From assembly GCF_016801025.1 (NCBI RefSeq), contig NZ_CP068983.1, positions 1,951,888-2,015,887 of the forward strand: a DNA stretch of 64,000 nucleotides, written 5' to 3'. This DNA is from Paradevosia shaoguanensis. Lineage in GTDB: Bacteria > Pseudomonadota > Alphaproteobacteria > Rhizobiales > Devosiaceae. Below the pieces are notes generated by a model. It saw nothing but the letters and a program-made list of their open reading frames with translations, ran no database searches and was not told the origin of the DNA. A program made the position numbers and the translations under genes. This document shows, in pieces, positions 8,513 through 17,251 of this stretch; the stretch's first letter is position 1; the number at the start of each line of letters is the position of its first letter.

Positions 8513-10162
8513 TTGTTGAGTGTGATTCGGTTCCTCGCATGGCGTTGGACCTCCGGGGCCATCGGCTATGCGGCGACCATGCCGCTTCTGCGCTGGACCT
8601 GGCAGGGCCTTTCCGAAGACGCCTTTGCCGGTTCCCTGCCCGAATTCCGGCCCGCCGATACCGAAACCGTCATCGACATGATGCAGGGCCGCTACCTGCT
8701 TGCCTCCAAGCTCGTGGATACCGAAGGCACGTCCCCGTTCTCGATCGATGTCGACCACGAGGACTGGCTGCAGGCGCTGCACGGCTTCGCCTGGCTTCGC
8801 CATTTCCGCGAAGTGCGCGATGAAGGCTCAAAGCGCTTCGCCCGCACGCTCGTGCTCGACTGGATCGGGCGCGAGGGCCAGTTCGACCCCGATAGCTGGG
8901 CGCCCGGTCTCACCGCCCAGCGCGTGCTCAACTGGCTGCGCCATTATCCGCTGCTGACCGAGGGCGCCACGCCCGAACAGGCTTCGAGCATTGCCCGCGT
9001 GCTGGGCACGCAGGTGCAATCGCTCAAGGTCCGCGCCCGCTTCGTGACCGTGCCCCATGAACGCGCACTTGTCGCCGCAGCCCTGGTCGGCGCCGCGCTC
9101 TGCGACGACGAGGGGCGCGGGAACGTCGAGAAATACGCCACGCGCCTGCGCCAGGTCCTCGAAAAGCAGGTGGACGCCGATGGCCTTCACCGCTCGCGCA
9201 GCGCCCGCATTCAGCTGAACCTCCTCGTCGAGGCGGCAACCATCCGCCTGGCGCTCATCCGCGACCATGCCGACCTTGCGCACGAACTGGGTACGATCGT
9301 CGATGCCATGCACGGCGCACTCGACACGCTGACGCTGGGTTCGGGCGAGCCGGCCTATTTCAACGGGACGGGGCAGATCGCCCATGACCTCCTGGTGGCA
9401 GTGCAGGCGCAGAGCCCCGAACGGCGGCGCGACGGCGGCAGCCGGCTGCTTTCGGGCTATGGCCGGCTGGTCTGCGGCCCCGCCACGCTTATCGCCGATG
9501 CCGGCCTCGTGCCCGACCTCGCCTTTTCGGGCGACGCGACGTCGAGCGCCATGGCCTTCGAATTTTCGCACGGCACCGAACTCATCGTCGGCAATTGCGG
9601 CCCGGCCCCGGCCGAACTGCCCGACAGCAAGCCGCTCTTCCGCGGCGGCACCGCCCATACCGGCCCGACCATCAATGCGCGCTCGGCCGACGAGCTCACC
9701 GAACGAGGGCCGCTCAACGGCTACCTGCGCAGCCTCGCCCCGGCGATCGAAGCGAGCCTCGATGCCGAGGAGCAATCCCTCGTGCTGCATACGGCAGGCT
9801 ACGAGGCCGAATTCGGCGTGACACTGGAGCGGCGGATGACGCTGCTCAACGACGGCCGCACGCTGGTCGGCCAGGACAAGGCGCTCGTGGCGGGCGAAGA
9901 GGTTTCGGGTGTCGTGACGCTGCGCTTTCACCTGGCGCCTGGCGCCGAGATCTGGCACGGCACGAGCGAGAACATCGCCCGCGTCTACCTCTCGAGCGGC
10001 ACCACCTGGACCTTCCTCTGGGAGGGTGCGGAGATGCGCGAGGAGGAGAGCGTGCGCCAATCGGCCCATTTCGGCCTCCACCGCACGCGCCAGATCGTGC
10101 TCGAGGCCCCGGTCGAGCCCGGGCACGAGATCGCCTGGATTTTCACCCTCGAAGAGGGCTGA
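8513..10162 (+). CDS. Heparinase II/III-like protein
   Basis: A 549-residue protein with an alpha-helical toroid N-terminal half (WLQALHGFAWLRHFREV, ARTLVLDWI, QRVLNWLRHYPLL) and a beta-sandwich C-terminal half of the heparinase II/III type. The start is TTG at 8513. There is no signal peptide, so a cytoplasmic location is more likely than polysaccharide degradation outside the cell. It lies between rsmB and purH, an arrangement I associate with Hyphomicrobiales, and no sugar-transport or lyase genes surround it. The substrate is unknown, and annotation as a heparinase would over-interpret the fold. Confidence 0.8.
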   Translation: MLSVIRFLAWRWTSGAIGYAATMPLLRWTWQGLSEDAFAGSLPEFRPADTETVIDMMQGRYLLASKLVDTEGTSPFSIDVDHEDWLQALHGFAWLRHFREVRDEGSKRFARTLVLDWIGREGQFDPDSWAPGLTAQRVLNWLRHYPLLTEGATPEQASSIARVLGTQVQSLKVRARFVTVPHERALVAAALVGAALCDDEGRGNVEKYATRLRQVLEKQVDADGLHRSRSARIQLNLLVEAATIRLALIRDHADLAHELGTIVDAMHGALDTLTLGSGEPAYFNGTGQIAHDLLVAVQAQSPERRRDGGSRLLSGYGRLVCGPATLIADAGLVPDLAFSGDATSSAMAFEFSHGTELIVGNCGPAPAELPDSKPLFRGGTAHTGPTINARSADELTERGPLNGYLRSLAPAIEASLDAEEQSLVLHTAGYEAEFGVTLERRMTLLNDGRTLVGQDKALVAGEEVSGVVTLRFHLAPGAEIWHGTSENIARVYLSSGTTWTFLWEGAEMREEESVRQSAHFGLHRTRQIVLEAPVEPGHEIAWIFTLEEG

Positions 10163-10233
10163 TCCCGGTTCACATTACCGCCCTGCCGTGCTAGCGAGCC
10201 CGCAGAATTTCCCAAATCTCTGGCGGTGATGCG

Positions 10234-11823
10234 ATGACGGACGGCGTGGTCAAGATCGGAAGGGCTCTGCTTTCGGTTTCCGACAAGGCGGGAATGGCCG
10301 ACTTTGCCAGGGACCTGGCGAGCCTGGGCGTCGAGCTGGTTTCAACCGGCGGCACCCACAAGCTCATCGCCGATGCCGGCGTCAAGGTCCGCGAGATTTC
10401 CGACCTCACCGGCTTTCCCGAGATGATGGACGGCCGCGTCAAGACGCTCCACCCCAAGGTGCATGGCGGCCTGCTCGCGGTGCGCGACAATGCCGAGCAC
10501 AAGGCAGCGATGGAGGCACACGCCATCGCCCCGATCGATCTCGTCGTGGTCAACCTCTACCCCTTCGAGGCGACGGTCGCCAAAGGCGCCGACTACGACA
10601 CCATCATCGAGAACATCGATATCGGCGGGCCGGCCATGATCCGCTCGGCGGCCAAGAACCATGCCTTCGTGACCGTCATCGTCGACCCGGCCGACTATGC
10701 CGCGGTCATCGCCGCCATCCGCGCCGAGGGCGGCGTGCCCTATGCGCTGCGCCAGCGCCTCGCCGCCAAGGCCTATGCGCGCACGGCGGCCTATGACACG
10801 GCGATCTCGACCTGGTTCGCCAACGAGATCGGCTACCAGGACATTCCCTATCGCAGCTTTGCCGGCACGCTGCGCGAAGTGATGCGCTATGGCGAGAACC
10901 CGCACCAATGGGCGGGCTTCTATACCACGGGCGAACCGCGCCCGGGCGTTTCGACCGCGCGACAGGTGCAGGGCAAGACGCTCTCCTACAACAACATCAA
11001 CGATACGGACGCCGCCTTCGAGCTGGTCTCGGAATTCGATCCCAGGGACAGCGCCGCCGTCGCCATCATCAAGCACGCCAATCCTTGCGGCGTCGCCGTG
11101 GCGGGCAATGTGGTGGATGCCTACAAGCTTGCCCTGCGCACCGACCCCGTGAGCGCCTTCGGCGGCATCGTCGCGGTCAATCGCGAGATCGACGCCAAGG
11201 CGGCCGAAGAGATCGTGAAGGTCTTCACCGAAGTGATCGTGGCGCCCTCGGCGACGCAGGAGGCCATCGACATCATCGCGGCCAAGAAGAACCTGCGCCT
11301 GCTGCTGACCGGTGGCCTCGCCGACCCCAAGGCGGCGGGCCTCAATGTCCGCACCGTGGCCGGCGGCTTGCTGGTCCAGACGCGCGACAACAAGAATGTC
11401 GATGACACCGAGTTCAAGGTGGTCACCAGAAAGCAGCCAACGGCGCAGGAACTGGTCGACCTCAAGCTTGCCGCCAAGGTGGCCAAGCACGTCAAATCCA
11501 ATGCCATCGTCTATGTCCGCGACGGCGCCACGGTCGGGATCGGCGCCGGCCAGATGAGCCGCGTGGATTCGAGCCGCATCGCCTCGCGCAAGGCCGAGGA
11601 CGCCGCCGAGGCAGCGGGGATCACCGAGAGCCTGACCAAGGGCTCGGCCGTGGCCTCCGATGCCTTCTTCCCGTTTGCCGACGGGCTGCTGGCGGCGGTG
11701 GAGGCCGGTGCCACGGCGGTAGTGCAGCCGGGCGGCTCGATCCGGGATGACGAAGTGATCAAGGCGGCGGACGAAGCCGGGATCGCCATGGTGTTCACCG
11801 GGATGCGGCATTTCCGGCATTAA
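10234..11823 (+). CDS. purH: Bifunctional AICAR formyltransferase / IMP cyclohydrolase
   Basis: A 529-residue cytoplasmic enzyme for the last two steps of IMP synthesis. The N-terminal MGS-like cyclohydrolase domain (about 1-195) shows [41 protein letters not shown] and NLYPFEATV. The C-terminal transformylase domain shows [26 protein letters not shown], the catalytic [12 protein letters not shown] and [11 protein letters not shown]. It has full family length, with an ATG at 10234. It ends opposite the convergent small gene at 12106, with a three-hairpin repeat between them. Confidence 0.97.
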   Translation: MTDGVVKIGRALLSVSDKAGMADFARDLASLGVELVSTGGTHKLIADAGVKVREISDLTGFPEMMDGRVKTLHPKVHGGLLAVRDNAEHKAAMEAHAIAPIDLVVVNLYPFEATVAKGADYDTIIENIDIGGPAMIRSAAKNHAFVTVIVDPADYAAVIAAIRAEGGVPYALRQRLAAKAYARTAAYDTAISTWFANEIGYQDIPYRSFAGTLREVMRYGENPHQWAGFYTTGEPRPGVSTARQVQGKTLSYNNINDTDAAFELVSEFDPRDSAAVAIIKHANPCGVAVAGNVVDAYKLALRTDPVSAFGGIVAVNREIDAKAAEEIVKVFTEVIVAPSATQEAIDIIAAKKNLRLLLTGGLADPKAAGLNVRTVAGGLLVQTRDNKNVDDTEFKVVTRKQPTAQELVDLKLAAKVAKHVKSNAIVYVRDGATVGIGAGQMSRVDSSRIASRKAEDAAEAAGITESLTKGSAVASDAFFPFADGLLAAVEAGATAVVQPGGSIRDDEVIKAADEAGIAMVFTGMRHFRH

Positions 11824-11967
11824 GGCTGGGAAAGCTGAGGGATTGGAGCCGCGCGGCGTGGGTCGCGCGGGCGGAGGTTGGGGCTCGCGCCCAACCTCGA
11901 TCCGGCCCCGCATGGGTAGGCCTCTGGCTCGGATGGTGGCCATAGGCATAAGACCTCACCACCTCCC

Positions 11968-12058
11968 CGATCTTCCCCGGCCGCAGCGCCGGGGCATGGA
12001 TGCCGCCACTCGGGGGGAGTGGGGCAATAGGCCCCGGCTCTCCGGCCGGGGAAGATCG
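11968..12058 (-). repeat. Three-hairpin palindromic repeat, copy A
   Basis: About 91 bp in the gap between convergent purH and the gene at 12106. The ends CGATCTTCCCCGG (11968-11980) and CCGGGGAAGATCG (12046-12058) are perfect inverted repeats. Inside are hairpins of the CCGG...CCGG type and the conserved centre, here in reverse orientation (GGGGCAATAGGCCCCGG). Related copies lie at 14636, 39304 and 61684. The rest of the 282-bp gap holds nothing recognisable. Confidence 0.85.
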
Positions 12059-12105
12059 AGTGCGTTGCGCGATTTGGCCGAAGTGACCTGCCGTCAGCAG
12101 CCCCG

Positions 12106-12306
12106 CTACGCCCGCCCCACACCCTCCTTGATGGCCATCAGCACAGCGCATTCGCTCAACAGCACGTCACGCTCATCACTGAGGTCGTCGCGAAACCGGC
12201 GGCATAACCCCTCGTAAAGCGCGCGCATCTGCGGCTCGGCGAGATACTTCCCCTCCATGCGCTCGCGCGTAGCGCGCAGTTCCTCGACGTCAGGGCGAAC
12301 AGCCAT
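12106..12306 (-). CDS. Small hypothetical protein
   Basis: A 66-residue charged protein, predicted to be mostly helical, beginning MAVRPDVEELRATRERMEGK and containing LYEGLCRRFRDDLSDERDV. No family was recognised. It starts 10 bp after the end of the TIM-barrel gene on the same strand and so is probably its downstream operon partner. Codon use resembles its neighbours. The C-terminal hydrophobic run LLSECAVLMAI is too short for a membrane span. Confidence 0.6.
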   Translation of the reverse strand: MAVRPDVEELRATRERMEGKYLAEPQMRALYEGLCRRFRDDLSDERDVLLSECAVLMAIKEGVGRA

Positions 12307-12316
12307 CGTGGAGCTC

Positions 12317-13144
12317 CTAAAGCGAAGCCCAAATCTCCCGCGCCAGTCTTGCCAGCGCAAGCGAATCCGCCCAGCGGTCGCCGAGGTCGATGCCGTCGGG
12401 GCCGGCCAGCGCATAGGGTTGTGGTCCGAGCTCGCAGAGAAAGCTCAGCTCCCCACCACCCGGATTCCGCCGTTTCCAGCTCGCCATGCCCGTCTTCCAC
12501 CAGTCCGCAAACTGATCGAGCCAGGGCTTGTTGACCGGCCAGGACAATTCGGCCTGTACCTGTTCGCTCGTGGCGACGCGGCCGTGAAAGGCGTGGGTGT
12601 GTTCGAGGATGAGCGCGATCTGCGCTTGCGTCTCTTCGCTCACCGGCAGCTCGATCTCGCGGCCGACGACATAATGGGAAAGATCGGCCGTCAGCTTGAG
12701 TGCCGGGAAAGCGTCGATGAGGTCGAGCGTCACCAGCAGGTCGTTGGTCATCCTCCCGCGATGCGTCTCGATATGGACCGGAAAATCCACCTCTTCGGCA
12801 AGCCGCTGCCAGCCCTCCAGAATCCTCGCCGATTCGGCGATTGCGCGTGGGCGCACATTGGGCTGGACGTTAAGGTGGTGGAGGCCGAATTCGGTGCCCC
12901 AGTCGAGCGCGGGCTTGAGGCTGTCGATGTCGGACGGCAGCGCCAGACCCTCGACGAGGAGACCATGCCCGCTCGCCAGGCGCGAAACTTCGCGGGCCGA
13001 ATCGCGGTCGAGCCAGAGCGAACCCAGGCCATCGAAACCGGCCGCGGCGACGGTATCCACCTGCTCCGCCAGCGTCGCGCCGCGGGGCGGGTTCCTCAGG
13101 TTCTGCATGGTCCAGAGCGATTGCAGGACAATGAGCTTGTGCAT
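12317..13144 (-). CDS. Sugar phosphate isomerase/epimerase-like TIM-barrel protein
   Basis: A 275-residue protein of the xylose-isomerase-like TIM barrel (AP endonuclease 2) superfamily. The pattern of beta strands with conserved acidic and His residues is visible: [52 protein letters not shown] with Asp and His, and a late [11 protein letters not shown] with Glu. These match the metal ligands of the superfamily. The substrate cannot be inferred; relatives act on sugars or inositol derivatives. It is divergent from the M20 peptidase gene and followed by the 66-residue gene. Confidence 0.75.
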   Translation of the reverse strand: MHKLIVLQSLWTMQNLRNPPRGATLAEQVDTVAAAGFDGLGSLWLDRDSAREVSRLASGHGLLVEGLALPSDIDSLKPALDWGTEFGLHHLNVQPNVRPRAIAESARILEGWQRLAEEVDFPVHIETHRGRMTNDLLVTLDLIDAFPALKLTADLSHYVVGREIELPVSEETQAQIALILEHTHAFHGRVATSEQVQAELSWPVNKPWLDQFADWWKTGMASWKRRNPGGGELSFLCELGPQPYALAGPDGIDLGDRWADSLALARLAREIWASL

Positions 13145-13231
13145 GATTCTGGCGGCTTCCGGTCGGGGTGGCGTTGGCGTCCCCGATGTGTAATGTCACC
13201 GGCCAGCGGTTGAAAGCGAAGGATGGATGCG

Positions 13232-14602
13232 ATGGCCGATAAAGCTCAACTCGATGCAGTGCTGGCGCAGGTCGACAAGGATATCGACAAGAGCCTGGAG
13301 CGCCTGTTCGAGCTCCTGCGCATTCCCTCCATCTCCACCGATCCGGCCTATGCCGAGCATGTCCGCAAGGCCGCCGAATGGCTCAAGCGCGAGCTGGACG
13401 GGCTCGATTTCGATGCCGGCGTGCGCGCCACGCCCGGCCATCCGATGGTTGTCGCCCACGGCAAGGGCGAGGGCCCGCATGTGCTGTTCTACGGCCATTA
13501 CGACGTGCAGCCGGTCGATCCGATCGAACTCTGGGATACCGATCCCTTCGATCCGCAGCTCATCGACGGCCGCATCCGCGCTCGCGGCGCTTCGGATGAC
13601 AAGGGCCAGCTGATGACCTTCCTCGAAGCCTGCCGCGCCTGGAAGGCGGTGACGGGCAAGCTGCCGGTCAAGATTTCGATCCTGCTGGAAGGCGAGGAAG
13701 AATCCGGTTCGCCCAGCCTGCCGGGCTTCCTCGAAGAGGCCAAGGCCGAGCTCAAGGCCGATGTGGCGCTGGTCTGTGACACCGATATGTGGGACCCGCA
13801 GACGCCCTCGATCACCACGATGCTACGCGGGCTCGTCGGCGAGGAGGTGGAAATCACCTGCGCCAGCCAGGACCTGCATTCGGGCATGTTCGGCAATGCC
13901 GCGCGCAACCCCAACCAGGTGCTGGTCGATATCATCGCGAGCCTGCGCACCCCCGAAGGCGGCGTGGCCGTCGCCGGTTTCTATGACGGGGTCGCCGAAG
14001 TGCCCGAGAGCCTCAAGGCGCAATGGGCCGCTCTCGGCTTCGATGAAAAGAAGTTTTTGGGCGATGTCGGCCTTTCCCTCCCTGCCGGCGAGAAAGGCCG
14101 GCCGGTGCTCGAGCAGATCTGGGCGCGCCCGACCTGCGAGATCAACGGCATGATCGGCGGCTATACCGGCGAGGGCTTCAAGACCGTCATTCCCTCCAAG
14201 GCCAGCGCCAAGATCTCGTTCCGCCTCGTTCCAGGCCAGGACCCGAAAAAGATACGCGAAGCGTTCCGCGCCCATGTGCGGGCCCGCGTGCCCGCCGATT
14301 GTGAGGTCGCCTTCAAGGAGCATGGCGGCAGCCCCGCCATCGCCCTGCCGCTCGACGGCAAGTTCCTCACCGCCGCCAAGGCGGCCCTGGCCGAGGAATG
14401 GGGCAAGGACACCGCGCTGACCGGCTCGGGCGGCTCGATCCCCGTGGTCGGCGAGTTCAAGCGCCGCCTCGGCATGGAATCGCTCATGATCGGCTTTGCG
14501 CTCATCGATGACCGCATCCATAGCCCGAACGAGAAATACAATCTCGAAAGCTACCACCGCGGCATCCGCTCCTGGGCCCGCGTACTCGCCTCGTTCGCCT
14601 GA
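13232..14602 (+). CDS. M20-family metallopeptidase (dipeptidase-like)
   Basis: About 456 residues. The M20 di-zinc site is complete: the His in LFYGHYDVQPVDP, the Asp in IRARGASDDKGQ, the Glu pair in LLEGEEESGSP and the Asp in CDTDMWD, with a C-terminal His in IDDRIHSPNEKY. A dimerisation (lid) domain occupies the middle. The size and the DVQP and SDDKGQ motifs place it with the cytosolic dipeptidase/carnosinase-like group (M20F), not with succinyl-diaminopimelate desuccinylases. The ATG at 13232 is preferred to the in-frame ATG at 13223 because the AAGGA Shine-Dalgarno overlaps the latter. Confidence 0.88.
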   Translation: MADKAQLDAVLAQVDKDIDKSLERLFELLRIPSISTDPAYAEHVRKAAEWLKRELDGLDFDAGVRATPGHPMVVAHGKGEGPHVLFYGHYDVQPVDPIELWDTDPFDPQLIDGRIRARGASDDKGQLMTFLEACRAWKAVTGKLPVKISILLEGEEESGSPSLPGFLEEAKAELKADVALVCDTDMWDPQTPSITTMLRGLVGEEVEITCASQDLHSGMFGNAARNPNQVLVDIIASLRTPEGGVAVAGFYDGVAEVPESLKAQWAALGFDEKKFLGDVGLSLPAGEKGRPVLEQIWARPTCEINGMIGGYTGEGFKTVIPSKASAKISFRLVPGQDPKKIREAFRAHVRARVPADCEVAFKEHGGSPAIALPLDGKFLTAAKAALAEEWGKDTALTGSGGSIPVVGEFKRRLGMESLMIGFALIDDRIHSPNEKYNLESYHRGIRSWARVLASFA

Positions 14603-14635
14603 GTTTTTTGCGCTAAAACTCACCCCACCCCCGCA

Positions 14636-14720
14636 CTTCCCCGGCTTCAAGCCGGGGCCTATTGCACCCCTCCACCCGAGTGGAGACGTCCATGGGCCCC
14701 GGATCTCCGCCCCGGGGAAG
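14636..14720 (+). repeat. Three-hairpin palindromic repeat, copy B
   Basis: About 85 bp bounded by CTTCCCCGG and CCGGGGAAG. The left hairpin is CCGGCTTCAAGCCGG. The conserved centre CCTATTGCACCCCTCCAC leads into a CCACCCGAGTGG hairpin, and GGGCCCCGG forms the right arm. It lies about 33 bp after the peptidase stop, on the same strand. It is nearly identical in plan to copies C and D. Confidence 0.88.
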
Positions 14721-14843
14721 ATCGGAGTGGAGGCGGCGCAAGCGCTGGACGGTGTGCGCCAGCCTCGCCGCCGCCTTCCAAAACTCCCTCCCAACACCCT
14801 CTTGCGCTCGCTCAAAAACTGCGGCACAAATTCCGGGCTTTGA

Positions 14844-14855
14844 GAAAAGCTTTTC
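14844..14855. promoter_or_regulatory. Probable LacI-family operator 1
   Basis: A 12-bp perfect palindrome, GAAAAGCTTTTC, 115 bp upstream of the binding-protein ATG. It shares its core with the longer palindrome 58 bp downstream. LacI-family dimers bind even palindromes of this kind, and the pair could be bridged by a tetramer. The assignment is inferred from symmetry and from the LacI gene in the same operon. Confidence 0.6.
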
Positions 14856-14898
14856 CCAATTCGCCAGCGCCCACCATAGGCGTATCGGCGCCACCACA

Positions 14899-14916
14899 AA
14901 GGAAAAGCTTTTCCTT
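14899..14916. promoter_or_regulatory. Probable LacI-family operator 2
   Basis: An 18-bp perfect palindrome, AAGGAAAAGCTTTTCCTT, 53 bp upstream of the binding-protein start. It is centred 58 bp from the first palindrome and shares its AAAAGCTTTT core. Its position just upstream of or over the transcription start fits repression by the operon-encoded LacI protein (18161-19189). Confidence 0.7.
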
Positions 14917-14969
14917 AGCGTCCGGGAAGAGGAGCCCGGGCGCAAGTTGAGACATCAGGGAGGAAACCA

Positions 14970-16220
14970 ATGCATCTGCCAAAAGTCATGGGATTTGCCG
15001 CGCTTGCGCTCGGCACGTCCGTCTTCGCCACGCTGCCGGCCCTCTCGGCCGAAACGCTGTCCATCTGGGTGCGCGCCTCGGGCGCCAATGCCGCCCAGCA
15101 CCTCGTCGACCTCTGGAATTCGGGTCACGACGACAAGCTCGAGCTCACCGTCATCCCCGACAACCAGATGGTCACCAAGCTCGCCACGGGCGTGCAGGCG
15201 GGCGAAGTGCCCGACCTCATCTCGTTCGATCTCATCTACATGCCCGACTTCATGAAGGCCGGGTTCCTCGAAGACCTCACCGCCGACCTCAAGGATGATC
15301 CCAACTATGCCGGCGTCGCCCAGGCCTACAAGGACATCGCCACCTATGAGGACAAGATCTACGGCGCCGGTTTCACCCCGGACGTCTCGATCCTCGTCTG
15401 GAACAAGGACCTCTTCCGCCAGGCCGGGCTCGATCCGGAAAAGGGCCCGGAAACCGTCCAGCAGCTCCACGAATATGCCACCAAGATCCACGCTCTGGGT
15501 GATGACATCTACGGCTTCTACTTCTCGGGCGCCTGCCCGGGCTGCAACATCTTCACCACCTCGCCCATGATGGTCGCTGGCGGCGCCAAGATCCTGCCGG
15601 CCAATCCGGGTGACGAGCCGCTCCAGGGCGATGCCATCAAGACCGTGCTGACCGAATTCAAGGCCATGTGGGACGAGGGCCTCGTGCCCGAAAGCGCCGA
15701 AGCTGATACCGGCACCAATTTCGTCGCCAACTTCTCGACCGGCAAGCTCGGCATCCAGGGCGCCGGCGGGTTCCTCATCTCGGACCTCAAGGCCAATGCC
15801 CCCAATATCGATTTCGGCGTCGGCTTCCTGCCGGGCGTCGAGCCGGGCCAGCACTCGGCCTTCGTGGGCGGCGACGTCATCGCCATCCCCAAGGGCTCCA
15901 AGCACGCCGATCTCGCCAAGCAGTTCATCAAGTGGGAGCTGACCGACGAGGCCCAGCTTGAAGGCCTGGCCAAGAACAACATCCTGCCGTCCCGCCCGGC
16001 CCTCGCCGACAACAAGTATTTCGCCGAGGAACCGCGTGTCGTCACCACCGCCAAGGCGCTCGGCATCGGCTACGTGCCGTGGGTGTTCCACTTCAACGAC
16101 ATGGTCAACTCCGATTCCAGCCCCTGGATCCAGATGCTGCAGACCGCGATCTTCGACGGCGACATCGATGGTGCCATCGCCACCGCCAAGGACGCCATGA
16201 AGCAGATCGCCTCCAACTAG
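14970..16220 (+). CDS. Sugar ABC transporter substrate-binding protein
   Basis: A 416-residue periplasmic binding protein of the family-1 (MalE/UgpB-like) extracellular solute-binding group. The Sec signal peptide covers about the first 27 residues and ends at an ALSA-type cleavage site. LSIWVRASG, TVIPDNQMVTKLATGVQAGEVPDLISFD and GAGFTPDVSILVWNKDLFRQAGLDPEKGPET are typical ligand-lobe segments. A CPGC pair may form a disulfide. It opens an operon with two permeases, a LacI regulator and a GH127 enzyme, so the ligand is probably an L-arabinofuranose-containing oligosaccharide (inference). Confidence 0.92.
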   Translation: MHLPKVMGFAALALGTSVFATLPALSAETLSIWVRASGANAAQHLVDLWNSGHDDKLELTVIPDNQMVTKLATGVQAGEVPDLISFDLIYMPDFMKAGFLEDLTADLKDDPNYAGVAQAYKDIATYEDKIYGAGFTPDVSILVWNKDLFRQAGLDPEKGPETVQQLHEYATKIHALGDDIYGFYFSGACPGCNIFTTSPMMVAGGAKILPANPGDEPLQGDAIKTVLTEFKAMWDEGLVPESAEADTGTNFVANFSTGKLGIQGAGGFLISDLKANAPNIDFGVGFLPGVEPGQHSAFVGGDVIAIPKGSKHADLAKQFIKWELTDEAQLEGLAKNNILPSRPALADNKYFAEEPRVVTTAKALGIGYVPWVFHFNDMVNSDSSPWIQMLQTAIFDGDIDGAIATAKDAMKQIASN

Positions 16221-16301
16221 CACGTAGTGCTTTGGACTTTGGGATCGCGACGCTGGTGAGATGTTCGCGATCCTGAACGGTTCGGGCCGCAGCCACCTCT
16301 T

Positions 16302-16341
16302 CACCTCCCCCTTGCGGGGGAGGTCGGGAGGGGGGTGAGCC
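16302..16341. repeat. C-tract/G-tract hairpin repeat within the ABC operon
   Basis: CACCTCCCCCTTGCGGGGGAGG folds into a strong stem with a TTGC-type loop and is followed by a second G-rich arm. It lies in the 152-bp gap between the binding-protein gene and the first permease gene. Similar elements occur at 21126, 39091, 56823, 56891 and 63601. In this position it could reduce permease expression relative to the binding protein, by termination or by mRNA stabilisation. Confidence 0.75.
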
Positions 16342-16372
16342 AGGAACCCTGCATCTGACGGAGGACCCCAAA

Positions 16373-17251
16373 ATGATAGCGACACGCAAAGGCAGCGTCG
16401 GGCTGCTCTACATGGCCCCGGCCCTGCTCTTCGTCCTCGTCTTCGTGGTCGTGCCCTTCGTCCAGCTCGTCCAGACTTCGTTCACCGATGCCTCGCTGCT
16501 GGGCGGGGGCGGCTTTGTCGGTCTTGAAAACTTCACCAGGGCCTTTGCCGACCCCACCTTCCAGCGCGCCCTGTGGTTCACCGCGCGCTATACCATCATA
16601 ATAACGCCGATCCTCATGGGCCTCGGCTTTGCTTTGGCTCTGCTCACCGCGCCCAACCGGCCGCTCGAGCAATTGACGCGCGGCATCGTCTTCCTGCCGG
16701 TGGTGATTGGCCTGGGCTCATCGAGCCTCCTCTGGTTCTGGCTCTTCGACCAGCAGGTCGGCCTCATCAACCGCTTCCTCGTCGATATCCACCTTCTGGC
16801 CCAGCCCATGGTCTGGTTCACCAAGGCCGATCTCGTCATGTGGGCGGTCATCATCTCGGTGACCTGGAAAGTGGTCGGCTTCGGCATGATCCTCTTCGTC
16901 GCCGCCATCCAGTCGATCAACACCGAGATCACCGAGGCGGCCATGATCGATGGCGCCGGACCCTGGCAGCGGGTGTGGTCGATCCTGCTGCCGCTGACCC
17001 GCCGCACCATCCTGCTGGCCACGCTCATCTCGGCCATCGGCTCGATGCTGGCTTTCGACCAGTTCTACATCATGTCGGGCGGCGGTCCGCGCGGGCAGAC
17101 TTTTACGGCGGTCTACTGGATCTACCAGCAGTCCTTCATCTCCTTCAAACTCGGCTATGGGGCGGCCCTGTCGCTGATCCTCACCGCCATCATCCTCTTC
17201 TTCTCCGCCATTCAGGTGTTCCTCTCCAACCGGAGCCCGGGTAATGACTGA
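16373..17251 (+). CDS. Sugar ABC transporter permease (MalF/UgpA type)
   Basis: A 292-residue inner-membrane protein with six predicted helices; the first is LLYMAPALLFVLVFVVVPFVQLV. The cytoplasmic EAA loop reads EAAMIDGAGPWQRVWSILLPLTRR, with the conserved Gly, and contacts the ATPase. Length and layout fit the MalF/UgpA class without a large periplasmic insert. It overlaps the next permease by 8 bp. No ATP-binding protein gene is present in the operon. Confidence 0.93.
   Translation: MIATRKGSVGLLYMAPALLFVLVFVVVPFVQLVQTSFTDASLLGGGGFVGLENFTRAFADPTFQRALWFTARYTIIITPILMGLGFALALLTAPNRPLEQLTRGIVFLPVVIGLGSSSLLWFWLFDQQVGLINRFLVDIHLLAQPMVWFTKADLVMWAVIISVTWKVVGFGMILFVAAIQSINTEITEAAMIDGAGPWQRVWSILLPLTRRTILLATLISAIGSMLAFDQFYIMSGGGPRGQTFTAVYWIYQQSFISFKLGYGAALSLILTAIILFFSAIQVFLSNRSPGND

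Larger units (their letters stand above)
14603..14969. other. Intergenic region upstream of the sugar ABC operon
   Basis: This 367-bp gap holds, in order, a T-rich tail after the peptidase gene, repeat copy B (14636-14720), about 120 bp with nothing recognised, then two AAAAGCTTTT-centred palindromes 58 bp apart and the leader of the binding-protein gene. No convincing ORF occurs in it. The promoter of the sugar operon must lie in the right half. Confidence 0.7.

Noticed and set aside
5822..8803. A 993-codon open frame on the minus strand
   Set aside because: Only its last 66 codons (the DUF1674 gene) have family features. The rest is antisense to htpX and rsmB, whose motifs are clear, and long antisense frames are expected at this GC content.
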